From contig CAVWMS010000002.1 of the NCBI GenBank assembly GCA_963756185.1, forward strand, positions 868,001-932,000: DNA of 64,000 nt, given 5' to 3'. Below, one piece after another: positions 9,514-17,893 of the stretch. Within the stretch, counting starts at the first letter, position 1. Each line of letters opens with the position of its first letter. Under the pieces are notes generated by a model that saw only the letters and a list, made by a program, of their open reading frames with translations, did not search any database and was not told the origin of the DNA. This DNA is from DATAXI01 sp963756185 (GTDB lineage: Bacteria; Verrucomicrobiota; Verrucomicrobiia; Chthoniobacterales; Chthoniobacteraceae). Both the position numbers and the translations under genes were made by a program.

Positions 9514-12500
9514 CTAAAAGCTGCCGGGCGAAACGATCTTGCCGGCGCCGTCGAAATTGGCCACCGGGTCGCTGTAAGTCACGACGCCGATGAGGGCCTG
9601 GCCAGTGGGGCTAAAGCCGACTGGAAGCTTAAGCCGGCTATCGACGACCGAGCCTTCGAGCTGGAAGCTGAGGATCGAGTATTGGCCGGGCTTGAGCGGG
9701 GGAACGGAATAGGAAGTCTGGCCGTCCGAGGTGAAGGCGGTTTGATTGCCGTCTAGCTGCCCATTGGCGTCCACGTAGACGGCAAACGACGCGGGGCCGG
9801 AGGCCACATTGCCGGAATTGACAATGGCGACCGAGCAACGGAGGGCAACCTGGAGGCCGGTGGCATTGTCGAAGGCGTGGAGGGTGTTGACCGACCCGCC
9901 CGCGTAGGACATCTGGAAGACTGTGCCGAAGCCATTGAACCCGCCGTTGAAGGTGGTGCCGTAGAGGTTTCCGTCGGTCCCGGCGACCAGGGCCGCCTCG
10001 GGATTGCTTCCATCGTTGCCGCCGGTGAAGGAATAAAGCGGGTTCAGCGTGCCATCGGGAGTCATCTGGAAGACCACGCCGTCGCTACCGCTGCCGCCGA
10101 TTTCCGTCGTGCCGTAGAAGTTGCCATCGGTGCCGGTGATCAGCGGCGCGACGGGGTCGCCACCGTCACTGCCGCCGGAGAATTGGTGCAGCACCGCGAA
10201 GGAGCCGGTCGTCGAGATGCTGAATGCGGTGCCGCCGCCGCCGCCGCCAGTGGTGGTGGTTCCGTAGAGAAGACCGTCAGTTGCACTCAGAAGCCCGGCG
10301 TGCGGCTGGCCGCCATCGGAGCCCCCGGTGAAGGTGTAGAGCAAATTGACCGTGCCGCTGCTCACCACGTATTGGAAGACAGTACCCACGCCGCTGGCCC
10401 CCGCCGTGGAATTGGTTCCGTAGAGGTTGCCGTCGGACCCGGTGACCAGCCCGCCCAGCGGCGCGCCGCCCTGGTTGTTGGCAACATCGCCGCTGGTGAA
10501 GGAATAGAGCGTCGTAAACGCTCCATTGTAGGCAATGGAGAATATGGTGCCGTGGTCATTTCCGCCGTTGCTTATGGAAGTGGTGCCGTAAAGGAGGCCG
10601 TTGGCGCCCGCCAGGAGCGGAGCGGTGGGAATGCCACCATCGGCGCCCCCGCTGAAATCGTAGTAAGGCGTGAAGGCGCCGCCGGGAGTGATCTGGAATA
10701 TGCTGCCAAAGCCGTCCGCGCCGGCGGTGGTGGTGCCGTAGAAATTGCCGTCGGTTCCCGTCACGAGGCCGGCCTCGGGGTTGCTCCCATCGCTGTTGCC
10801 GGTGAAGGAGTAGAGAGTGACGGACGAGCCGCTGGAGGTGATTTCAAAAATGGCGCCGAGTCCATTTGCGCCGCCGTTTTCGGTGGTGCCATAGAAATTG
10901 CCGTTGGTTCCCTGGACCAATGGGGCGGCGGGATTGCTCCCATCGGTGCTGCCGGAGAAGACGATTTGATCCTCGTAAATGGGCGACCACATCTGCGCGA
11001 GATGAGCCTGAGGGAATGGGGGCAATACCTGTGGCGCCAGGACGCCGGCGACGTGGGCCGTGGACCACTCGTAGGCGCTGGCGCCACCGCCGGTGGTGCG
11101 GGCGACAGTGGTCGAGACGGTGAAGTTGCCCGGCGCAAGGTAATTGTGGGTGCCGAGCACCTGGTAAGTGATGTCGCTCAGGGCCTTGATGACGCCCGGC
11201 GTGACCGCGCCGTCGCCCCAATCGATCGTGGCTGAATAATCGGCGGCGCTGCCCAACCCGCCATTGTCACTGTAAGTAGCGACGAGCTGATTCTTGAACT
11301 TGCCGCCGGTCTTGTAGAGGTCGGCGCCGCCGATGGCGATGGTGGATGGGGAAACGTTGGCCGTGCCGTTGAGCGTCAGGCTGGCGCCGGCGCCGTCGGA
11401 AATATTGACGATCACCGGAAATTCTCCTGACTCGCCCTTGTACACATGGCTGGACAGGACTTGAAAACGGTGCAGCGTCGAGACGCTGCCATCGCGAACG
11501 ATGTTGACCTGGCTGCCGGAGATCGCGGTGCCATCGCCCCAATTGACGCTGGCGGTGAAGCTGGCCGGGGTATCCTTCGGATTGGCGGAGGTAAAGGTGA
11601 CCAGGGGCTGCGAATCGAACGTGAGAGTATTGCCGAATCCGGGGGGAATCTTCGCGAGCGAACCGCGCAGCGGCTTTGCGCCTGCGCCGACCTGGAACGG
11701 GAACCCGTTATAGCCACGGGTCGATGGATTCCAGCTATCGACGTTGGCGCCGATGATATTGGCCGTGTTGGATACGAGCGGGATGGGCAGCGTGGGCGAT
11801 GTGCCGGAGGTGATGCCGCTGTCAGGCGCGGGCAGGAAACGCTGATAGCCGTAGCGGATCAGGTCGTACTCGAGGTCCGCAGCCTGGACGGTGATCTTGG
11901 CCGTGCCGTTGGGCGCCGTGATGCTGGTGGGCGGTTGCGCGAAGGGCGGGTCGTCTATCGTATCGTTGACCGCGTGCGCCATGAAGGTCTGCGTGACGGT
12001 GTTCGTGCCGGAGGAAGCGGTGACGGTGATCGCGGCGTCGCAGATGCCGGTCGCGCTGAGCAGGAGCACGGCATCGGTGTCGTTTTGGGTGAGCGCGGCG
12101 CTGGTGATGTTCACCGGGTTGACGGGCAGCGAATCCTCGTTGGTGTTGGTATTGGTGGTAACCGGCGTATTGCCGATGCCGGTCAGGGTGTCGGCGCCGC
12201 GCAGCAATTGGCCGAAGATGGTGTAGCCGTAATCGAGGTCCGAACGGTCGCTGGTCAGGGTAATGAAGAACTGCGTGCCGTTGGTGTTGCCGTTGTTGAT
12301 CGAGTTGCCCGCAGAATTGATGTTGGTGTTCGAGTTGGCCATGGCCAACTGGCCGAGGCTGCCGCTGAAGATGAGGGCGCTGCTGTACTCGTTTTCGAAG
12401 GAAAAGCCGGGGGTATAACTGCTGCTATTGGTGGGGGCGCCGCCCTGGATGACGAAGCCGGGGACGACGCGGAAGAATTCGAGGTAATTGATGTTCGAGC

Positions 12501-12921
12501 CGGAGCCGGTGGGGCTGTAGAAGCCAGCCTGGGCGAGGCCGCCGATGATCTCCGAGGCCTTCGGGGCGAACTCGCGCAGCAACTGGAACTCCATGGTCCC
12601 GGTTTGCACCGCGCCGGTGGTGTCGCTATAGCTCACACCGAGCACGAAATGGGGGTCGCCGGTGCGGATGGTGGCCAGGATGCCGGCGCTGGTGGCCGAG
12701 AGAGTGGTCGAGCCGCTGACGATGGTGGCGCTGCCGGTGGTGACGGTGTAGGTGCGCGGCGGGCCGGTGGGATCGGTGGCGGGGATGGGGACGACCAGGG
12801 TCTTGCCCGAGGGGATGTACTGGTCCGTGATCGGCGCGATGCCCATTTGCGCGCGGGCAAGTGGAGCGGCGAGGAAGCAGAGCGTAGCCAGCAATAACGA
12901 AAGGGCTCGGGGCAGGGACAT
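9514..12921 (-). CDS. Secreted cyclophilin fused to PKD-like and GloVer tandem repeats
   Basis: 1135 residues from ATG 12921, where a signal peptide begins (MSLPRALSLLLATLCFLAAP); the frame is open to 13155, but that extension is only low-complexity Asn-Leu sequence and Pro-rich text. After about 80 residues comes a cyclophilin-type peptidyl-prolyl isomerase domain (FFRVVPGFVIQGG, GQLAMAN, NGTQFFITL, YTIFGQLLRG). PKD-like segments (SASVNWGDGT, SATIDWGDGAVTPGVI) follow, then about nine repeats of roughly 55 residues with GTDGNFYGTT cores, the GloVer repeat first described from Verrucomicrobia and Gloeobacter. The C-terminal 100 residues are CARDB-like. Likely extracellular or surface-anchored; substrate unknown. 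Confidence 0.85.
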   Translation of the reverse strand: MSLPRALSLLLATLCFLAAPLARAQMGIAPITDQYIPSGKTLVVPIPATDPTGPPRTYTVTTGSATIVSGSTTLSATSAGILATIRTGDPHFVLGVSYSDTTGAVQTGTMEFQLLREFAPKASEIIGGLAQAGFYSPTGSGSNINYLEFFRVVPGFVIQGGAPTNSSSYTPGFSFENEYSSALIFSGSLGQLAMANSNTNINSAGNSINNGNTNGTQFFITLTSDRSDLDYGYTIFGQLLRGADTLTGIGNTPVTTNTNTNEDSLPVNPVNITSAALTQNDTDAVLLLSATGICDAAITVTASSGTNTVTQTFMAHAVNDTIDDPPFAQPPTSITAPNGTAKITVQAADLEYDLIRYGYQRFLPAPDSGITSGTSPTLPIPLVSNTANIIGANVDSWNPSTRGYNGFPFQVGAGAKPLRGSLAKIPPGFGNTLTFDSQPLVTFTSANPKDTPASFTASVNWGDGTAISGSQVNIVRDGSVSTLHRFQVLSSHVYKGESGEFPVIVNISDGAGASLTLNGTANVSPSTIAIGGADLYKTGGKFKNQLVATYSDNGGLGSAADYSATIDWGDGAVTPGVIKALSDITYQVLGTHNYLAPGNFTVSTTVARTTGGGASAYEWSTAHVAGVLAPQVLPPFPQAHLAQMWSPIYEDQIVFSGSTDGSNPAAPLVQGTNGNFYGTTENGGANGLGAIFEITSSGSSVTLYSFTGNSDGSNPEAGLVTGTDGNFYGTTTAGADGFGSIFQITPGGAFTPYYDFSGGADGGIPTAPLLAGANGLLYGTTSISNGGNDHGTIFSIAYNGAFTTLYSFTSGDVANNQGGAPLGGLVTGSDGNLYGTNSTAGASGVGTVFQYVVSSGTVNLLYTFTGGSDGGQPHAGLLSATDGLLYGTTTTGGGGGGTAFSISTTGSFAVLHQFSGGSDGGDPVAPLITGTDGNFYGTTEIGGSGSDGVVFQMTPDGTLNPLYSFTGGNDGSNPEAALVAGTDGNLYGTTFNGGFNGFGTVFQMSYAGGSVNTLHAFDNATGLQVALRCSVAIVNSGNVASGPASFAVYVDANGQLDGNQTAFTSDGQTSYSVPPLKPGQYSILSFQLEGSVVDSRLKLPVGFSPTGQALIGVVTYSDPVANFDGAGKIVSPGSF

Positions 12922-13101
12922 AACCGATTTGGAAGGGGCGCGGGAAGGTGGCATGGCGGGGCAGGGGCTGCAACTCGTTTTGGGGGTTTCGGAGCGGGGT
13001 TTGGGATAAAGACGGGGTCGTGAGGGACGAAAGGGGGAGTTGGGAGCCGGGATTTGGGGCTGCGGGTGGGCGATGGGTTGAAAAAGGGGGTGAGGATGGG
13101 A

Positions 13102-13155
13102 GTTCAGGTTCAAGTTCAGGTTCAGGTTCAAGTTCAAGTTCAAGTTCAAGTTCAA
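13102..13155. repeat. Nine tandem copies of hexamer GTTCAR
   Basis: Nine perfect-length units of GTTCAA or GTTCAG run head to tail, followed by GTTAAG. Read on the minus strand the repeat would encode alternating Asn and Leu and extends the frame of the cyclophilin-GloVer gene 5' of its signal peptide. The repeat lies 180-235 bp upstream of that gene's proposed ATG. Confidence 0.95.
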
Positions 13156-13195
13156 GTTAAGGTGGGCGATGGGTTCAACAAAGGGGTGAAATTGG

Positions 13196-13245
13196 CTTGA
13201 TTCACCTTGATTGACCTTGATTCACCTTGATTGGGCTTGATTGCC
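13196..13245. repeat. Five tandem copies of a 10-bp CTTGATTSRC unit
   Basis: Units at 13196, 13206, 13216, 13226 and 13236 share CTTGATT and differ in the last three bases (CAC, GAC, CAC, GGG, GCC). It sits 40 bp after the GTTCAR array and has no coding potential that I can support. Confidence 0.9.
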
Positions 13246-13592
13246 ATGCGGCGCAGATTCGGTTTGGGAGGGCGGATAAGGGCGCTGCGAAGGAACCCGG
13301 GGAAGCGCGATTTTGTAATGCACGGCGGCAACCCATTCGGGAAGGGTAGCAAGGTGGTTGTCGCGTGCGTTAGGGGTTTTTTCGGGGATTTCCCGGAGCG
13401 ATCCGGCTGCCTACGAGACGATGTCGAAGAAACGCGAGAATACGGTGATTCGGCTGGTGCCCGGCCGAGGTGGAGACGCGCAATACCGGAGCAGCGTCTT
13501 CATTAATTGTCCCATCCACCGAGGCTGCGGGTCTCAACCCGCGGCACTGCGATGCGCCTTGTCAGCGGGCGGTGAGGTCGTATGATTGAGGC
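13246..13592. other. Intergenic stretch without supported gene
   Basis: Short open frames exist on both strands, but none has a recognisable domain, a good ribosome site or plausible composition. Nothing else is visible apart from the tandem repeats just to the left. The promoter of the antitoxin gene at 13593 and that of the minus-strand GloVer gene should lie in or next to this stretch. Confidence 0.6.
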
Positions 13593-13832
13593 ATGACGGT
13601 TGTAACATGCAAACTGCCGAAGAAACTTGCCGCGAAGCTTGAACGGGTGGCGAAGGAGGGGCGCCGCTCGAAGCAGGAGGTGCTGCGCGAAGCCGTGGAG
13701 CAGAGATTGAAAACCAGGCGCGCCGCCAGCCGGGGGTCTGCGTACGATCTGGTCAAACATCTGATCGGAACCCTGGAAGGGCCGTCCGATTTGGCAACGA
13801 ATCCCAAGTACATGAAGGGATTCGGTGAGTAG
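13593..13832 (+). CDS. Ribbon-helix-helix (CopG/VapB-type) antitoxin, toxin partner broken
   Basis: 79 residues, MTVVTCKLPKKLAAKLERVA then RRSKQEVLREAVEQRL: the short N-terminal strand and two helices of RHH proteins, followed by an acidic/aromatic toxin-binding tail (SAYDLVKHLIGTLEGPSD). These antitoxins normally pair with a PIN toxin downstream in an overlapping frame. Here the overlapping PIN frame starts at 13825 but ends after 38 residues. The antitoxin itself seems intact, so it is probably an orphan left after loss of its toxin. Confidence 0.8.
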   Translation: MTVVTCKLPKKLAAKLERVAKEGRRSKQEVLREAVEQRLKTRRAASRGSAYDLVKHLIGTLEGPSDLATNPKYMKGFGE

Positions 13833-13941
13833 CGCGGTTACGCTCGTCGATACGGGCGTGCTGGTCGCCCTGCTCAACCGCAAGGAACAACATCATACTT
13901 GGGCTGCGGAGAAGACACGGACATTGCGAAAATGTGAATAG
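13825..13941 (+). pseudogene. Truncated PIN-domain toxin (N-terminal fragment)
   Basis: A GTG at 13825 overlaps the antitoxin stop. The translation SSAVTLVDTGVLVALLNRK is the first strand and acidic residue of a VapC-type PIN domain (D in LVDTGVLVALL), followed by EQHHTWAAEKT, which matches the second helix. The frame then stops at TAG 13939-13941 after 38 residues, where the family needs about 130. The sequence beyond is unrelated and soon becomes a TMTC-like fragment, so the toxin was cut by a rearrangement rather than a point mutation. It is too short to appear as an ordinary ORF. Confidence 0.7.
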
Positions 13942-13998
13942 GGGCTGCCTGAGGGAGGATTGGAGTGGTTTGCAAGGTGGCATGGGGAGGGATTATAA

Positions 13999-14196
13999 GT
14001 GGGCGGGAATTCAATGGCGCCCGAGCCCCAGAAGAGATTGCCGTCCGTCGGCCCAGCGTTCAAAGCCGGCGTTTGCGCCCGGCTGGCAGCCATGGTGTTC
14101 GCCGTATTCGGGCAGACGGCGGGGTTTGGGTTCATCAACCGGGACGACGCGGACTACGTCCATGGCAGCCCGGTCATTCCAAGGGGGCTACCTTAG
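13999..14196 (+). pseudogene. Remnant of a TMTC-like membrane-TPR gene (N-terminal segment)
   Basis: 65 residues containing FGQTAGFGFINRDDADYVHG, nearly identical to residues of the full-length gene at 17890 (FGQTFQFGFINRDDADYVYG). At DNA level 14125-14156 is identical to 18085-18116 (32 bp). The fragment has the first membrane helix and the DD motif but stops after PVIPRGLP, where the full genes go on for 600 residues. It is followed four bases later by the GT-C gene at 14200. It looks like the left-over of a duplication. Confidence 0.75.
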
Positions 14197-14199
14197 GAA

Positions 14200-15810
14200 A
14201 TGACACCCAAGATTGATGCATTGACTCCATCGGAGAGCACCATGCGTGAAACTGGCGACCCAACCGCTACTATTTCAAGGACAGCCCGGAATCTCCTTGC
14301 CGGCCAGCGCCTGAGGGAAATCTTGGTGCTCACCTGCTTCCTGGCCCTGTGCGGGTTCAATCTCATTCATCACGCCATGTGGCGCGACGAGATGCAGCCG
14401 TGGCTCTTCGCTCGCGACAGCGGGTCAATCCCGCAACTCCTCGGGAACCTGCACTACGAGACGCACCCGCGCCTGTGGTATCTCATCCTGTGGGTTATAG
14501 CCCGATTTACGATCAACCCGGCGGCCATGCAGGCCGCCAATTTTCTGATCATCGGGTCGGCGATGGCCCTGTTCGTCTTCTTCTGCCCGTTGCCGTTGCT
14601 GCTTCGCGCGATGGCGGTATTTGGATGTTTCTTCGTCAACGAGTGGGGAGAGATCAGCCGCAATTACGCGCTTGGAGTTTTGTTTTGCTTTGCGTTTTGC
14701 GCGCTGTTCCCGGCGCGCCGCCGCGGTTACTTCGGCCTGGCGGCGATTCTGTTTCTTGCGACCCAATCGAATCATTACGCCGGGATCATGGCCGCGGCGC
14801 TGGCCGGGCTTGCGGCCTTTGAGGCATGCACGAACCCGGATTTGCGAGCCCGCATCCGCACGCACCGGTTGGATGCCGCAGCGAGCGTTCTCCTGGTTCT
14901 GTGCGGCTTGTTCATGGCGGCCCGGGTCGGCATTGCGCAACCGGATGCGAGCGGGGCGAATTATTCCTTCGAATTCAACTCGGGTGCGAAGCTTGCAACT
15001 GCGTTCGAAGCTATCTGCGACGGATTCCTCCCACAGCTTTGGAATTGGACGAGCGATTACCTCCCGGCCATTCCAGGATTGCACGCGATCCTGGGAATGG
15101 CCGTGCTTCTATTGGCTGTCGGATATTTTTGGCGAAAGGGAACCGTCTTCTGGACTCACCTGGCCGGCGGTGTCGCGCTCGCCTTCGTCATTTTCAGCCA
15201 GCATCAGGTGATGCCGCGTCACTCCGGCCACCTATATCTTTGGTTCCTGGTGTGCGCGTGGATGGCATGTTACTTTCCGAAACAGGGTTCGTCGCCGGCG
15301 GGCGGCAAACAATCGATGCGCCAGGCATTTCTGATCTATCCGCTGCTGACCCTGCATGTCCTGGCCTCGGCCTATATTACCAACAGAGACTATCACAAGC
15401 CGTATTCCCTCAGCAAAACAGCGGCACTGTATATCAAACAGCATCATCTCGATACACTGCCGATAGCCGCTTACCCCGATCACTCGATCATGCCGCTTTC
15501 GGGTTATCTCGATAAGCCGCTTTATTATCTGAACGAGGGGCGCTGGGGCACTTTCATCGTCGAGAATAACCGTAGGCCGACTGATTGGGACGTTCCCAGA
15601 TTATACGAAGCCCTCAAGGCCTTTGCCGCGCAAGGTCATCCGGAATTTCTTGTAGTTTTGAGCGCTCCCATCAAGGTCCTGGCAAACGGCTACACGTTCG
15701 TTGCCGGACGGTATGGCGACGTGAGCCTGGTGACTTCGCTGGGGCCCAGCGTGTCCGGCGAAGATTATTGGATCTTTTATTATAAAGCGGGCAGCGGTCC
15801 CCCAATGTGA
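14200..15810 (+). CDS. GT-C-like integral-membrane glycosyltransferase (paralogue 1 of 3)
   Basis: 536 residues with about ten hydrophobic segments. After the first helix comes HHAMWRDEMQPWLFARDS, with the acidic DE pair in the first extracytoplasmic loop that GT-C enzymes of the GT39/GT83 type use to bind metal and lipid-phosphate sugar donors. ETHPRLWYLIL and NEWGEISRNYALGVL are shared with the paralogues at 20061 and 21791. The C-terminal soluble part (GYLDKPLYYLNEGRWGTFIVENN) is also conserved in all three. The extreme N-terminus (MTPKIDALTPSEST) resembles instead the N-terminus of the TPR gene at 17890. Predicted role: transfer of a sugar from a polyprenyl carrier in the envelope; donor and acceptor unknown. 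Confidence 0.75.
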   Translation: MTPKIDALTPSESTMRETGDPTATISRTARNLLAGQRLREILVLTCFLALCGFNLIHHAMWRDEMQPWLFARDSGSIPQLLGNLHYETHPRLWYLILWVIARFTINPAAMQAANFLIIGSAMALFVFFCPLPLLLRAMAVFGCFFVNEWGEISRNYALGVLFCFAFCALFPARRRGYFGLAAILFLATQSNHYAGIMAAALAGLAAFEACTNPDLRARIRTHRLDAAASVLLVLCGLFMAARVGIAQPDASGANYSFEFNSGAKLATAFEAICDGFLPQLWNWTSDYLPAIPGLHAILGMAVLLLAVGYFWRKGTVFWTHLAGGVALAFVIFSQHQVMPRHSGHLYLWFLVCAWMACYFPKQGSSPAGGKQSMRQAFLIYPLLTLHVLASAYITNRDYHKPYSLSKTAALYIKQHHLDTLPIAAYPDHSIMPLSGYLDKPLYYLNEGRWGTFIVENNRRPTDWDVPRLYEALKAFAAQGHPEFLVVLSAPIKVLANGYTFVAGRYGDVSLVTSLGPSVSGEDYWIFYYKAGSGPPM

Positions 15811-15847
15811 TATTTTCGATTCCAACTCTCCGCAAAAGCCGACGAAG

Positions 15848-17893
15848 TTGAAAACCAATAAGGCAACAGTAAAGAAGGACGCCCTCATTGCGGCTGGCGA
15901 TCAAACCGCGACCCCGCTGACGGCGGGCGGCGAAGCGCAGGGAGTTCAGTCTTCGTCCCCCGCCGCTACGCCTGGCACGCCCCTGAATTCCGCACGGCGT
16001 CACTGGGAAGTCGCCGGCATTTGCGTCCTGCTGGTGGGCATCGTCTTCATCGCATTCGGTCAGACCATCCACTTCGGCTTCGTCAATGTTGACGATCCCG
16101 AATACGTCTATAAGAACCCGATGGTCTTGAATGGCATCTCGCCGGCGGGGATTGTGTGGGCGTTTACCCATGTTGTTTCGCACCACTGGCATCCGATAAC
16201 GATGATGTCCCTTATGCTGGATTGCCAGCTCTTCGGCTCGTGGGCCGGCGGTCACCATCTTGTCAACGTGCTGCTTCACGCAGCAGGCGCGGTCTTGTTG
16301 TGCCTGGTGTTGCTCAAAATGACAGGCGCGCTTTGGCGGAGCGCATTCGTGGCGGCTGTCTTTGCCATCCATCCGCTTCGGGTCGAGTCGGTAGCCTGGA
16401 TATCTGAGCGCAAGGATGTATTGAGCGGCGTATTTTTTATGCTGACGCTTTGGGCCTATGCGAGCTATGCGCGGCGGCCGGGATCATGGGGCCGCTACAT
16501 AGTCGTGATGGTCTGGCTCGCCCTGGGATTGATGAGCAAACCAATGCTCGTGACTACTCCTTGTGTTCTGCTTCTCCTCGATTATTGGCCGCTGAAACGG
16601 ATGCAGAAACCCTCGCAATTTCCCGCTCTGCTTTGGGAAAAGATTCCCCTCTTTGTCCTTTCCGCCCTTTCCAGTCTTGCGGCTGTGCTTGCATTGAAGC
16701 GGGGAGGTACGGATACCCACTCGTATCCGGCAAATGCTCCGGTCGCGTATGTAACCTATTTGGCAAAGCTGATTTACCCCAGCCGATTGGTGGTCATTTA
16801 TCCCCTTCCCAAGGAAGGACGGGAACTTTGGGAGGTCTTTGACTCGCTGCTTTTGCTGGCGGCAATTTCTGCCGGAGCCTGGCTCCTGCGCCGCAAGCGG
16901 CCTTATCTTCTCACTGGCTGGCTCTGGTTCCTGGGAATGCTGGTACCGGTGGCCGGCGTCATGCAAATCTTCAACCAGGCTTACGCGGACCGCTATACTT
17001 ATCTCCCGCAGATCGGCCTTTGCATTGCCGCGACATGGATGGCGGCGGACTGGGCTGGTGAGAGGAGATATCGCCGCGCCACGTTGGGCGTGGCCGCCGG
17101 GCTGATTCTGTGCGCCCTTCTCGTAGCCTGTTGGCGTCAGACTGGATACTGGCGTGAAAGCGAAACCCTGTGGACTCACACGATTGCTTGCACCCAGGAT
17201 AATTTCAATGCGCACAACTACCTTGGCAATGCACTGTTTGATGAGGGACGCACGGAAGAAGCCATAACTGAATGGCGCGAGGCGTTGGAGATCAATACAA
17301 ATGCGGTAACCCTCAATAACCTGGGTCGGGCTCTTCTTAAGGAGGGGCGCGCGGATGAGGCGATCGCTCAATTCCGCGAGGCCTTGCAGCTTATTCCCGC
17401 TTATGTGGCGCCGCGGAATAATCTTGGCGTCGCCTTGTTCAATGAGGGGCACACGCAGGAAGCCATCGACGAGCTTCGCGAAGCATTGCAGATCGATCCC
17501 GCGGATTTGGAGGCCGAAATCAATCTGGGCGATGCCATGCTCAATCAGGGCCGATTGGAGGATGCCGTTACCCATTACCGCGCGGCCCTGCAGATCAATC
17601 CTGATCTGGCGACTACCCATAACGGCCTTGGTGCTGCCCTTTACCATTTGGGACGGACGGACGAAGCAATTGCCGAATATCGCAAAGCCCTGCAAATGAA
17701 ACCCGCTTATGCGGAGGCCCACTACAATCTTGCCCTCGCGCTTTCTCAGAAAGGCCAACTGGAACAAGCAATTGGCGAATTTCGCGAGGCCTTAAGGATC
17801 GATCCCTCTCTCCCAATGCCCGATAAGAACCTTGCCATTCTGCTCCGGCGAGAGCATTCGGACGAAGCGACACCGCATACCCGCAGCCAATGA
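15848..17893 (+). CDS. TMTC-like multi-spanning membrane protein with C-terminal TPRs (paralogue 1)
   Basis: About 681 residues. The chosen start is TTG 15848 because no ATG or GTG precedes the first helix; the true start is uncertain. Residues about 50-425 contain some ten membrane helices, with FGQTIHFGFVNVDDPEYVY after the first (DD pair in the first loop, as in GT-C enzymes), SHHWHPITMMSLMLD, NVLLHAAGAV and HPLRVESVAWISERKDVLS. From about 440 there are about seven TPRs (NLGRALLKEGRADEAIAQFREAL type). This is the architecture of TMTC O-mannosyltransferase-like proteins. It overlaps the next gene by ATGA at 17890-17893, so the two are translationally coupled. Confidence 0.75.
   Translation: MKTNKATVKKDALIAAGDQTATPLTAGGEAQGVQSSSPAATPGTPLNSARRHWEVAGICVLLVGIVFIAFGQTIHFGFVNVDDPEYVYKNPMVLNGISPAGIVWAFTHVVSHHWHPITMMSLMLDCQLFGSWAGGHHLVNVLLHAAGAVLLCLVLLKMTGALWRSAFVAAVFAIHPLRVESVAWISERKDVLSGVFFMLTLWAYASYARRPGSWGRYIVVMVWLALGLMSKPMLVTTPCVLLLLDYWPLKRMQKPSQFPALLWEKIPLFVLSALSSLAAVLALKRGGTDTHSYPANAPVAYVTYLAKLIYPSRLVVIYPLPKEGRELWEVFDSLLLLAAISAGAWLLRRKRPYLLTGWLWFLGMLVPVAGVMQIFNQAYADRYTYLPQIGLCIAATWMAADWAGERRYRRATLGVAAGLILCALLVACWRQTGYWRESETLWTHTIACTQDNFNAHNYLGNALFDEGRTEEAITEWREALEINTNAVTLNNLGRALLKEGRADEAIAQFREALQLIPAYVAPRNNLGVALFNEGHTQEAIDELREALQIDPADLEAEINLGDAMLNQGRLEDAVTHYRAALQINPDLATTHNGLGAALYHLGRTDEAIAEYRKALQMKPAYAEAHYNLALALSQKGQLEQAIGEFREALRIDPSLPMPDKNLAILLRREHSDEATPHTRSQ

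Noticed and set aside
12922..13155. N-terminal extension with alternating Asn-Leu in the cyclophilin-GloVer frame
   Set aside because: It is the translation of the hexamer repeat and Pro-rich low-complexity sequence placed before a clear signal peptide; the ATG at 12921 explains the protein better.
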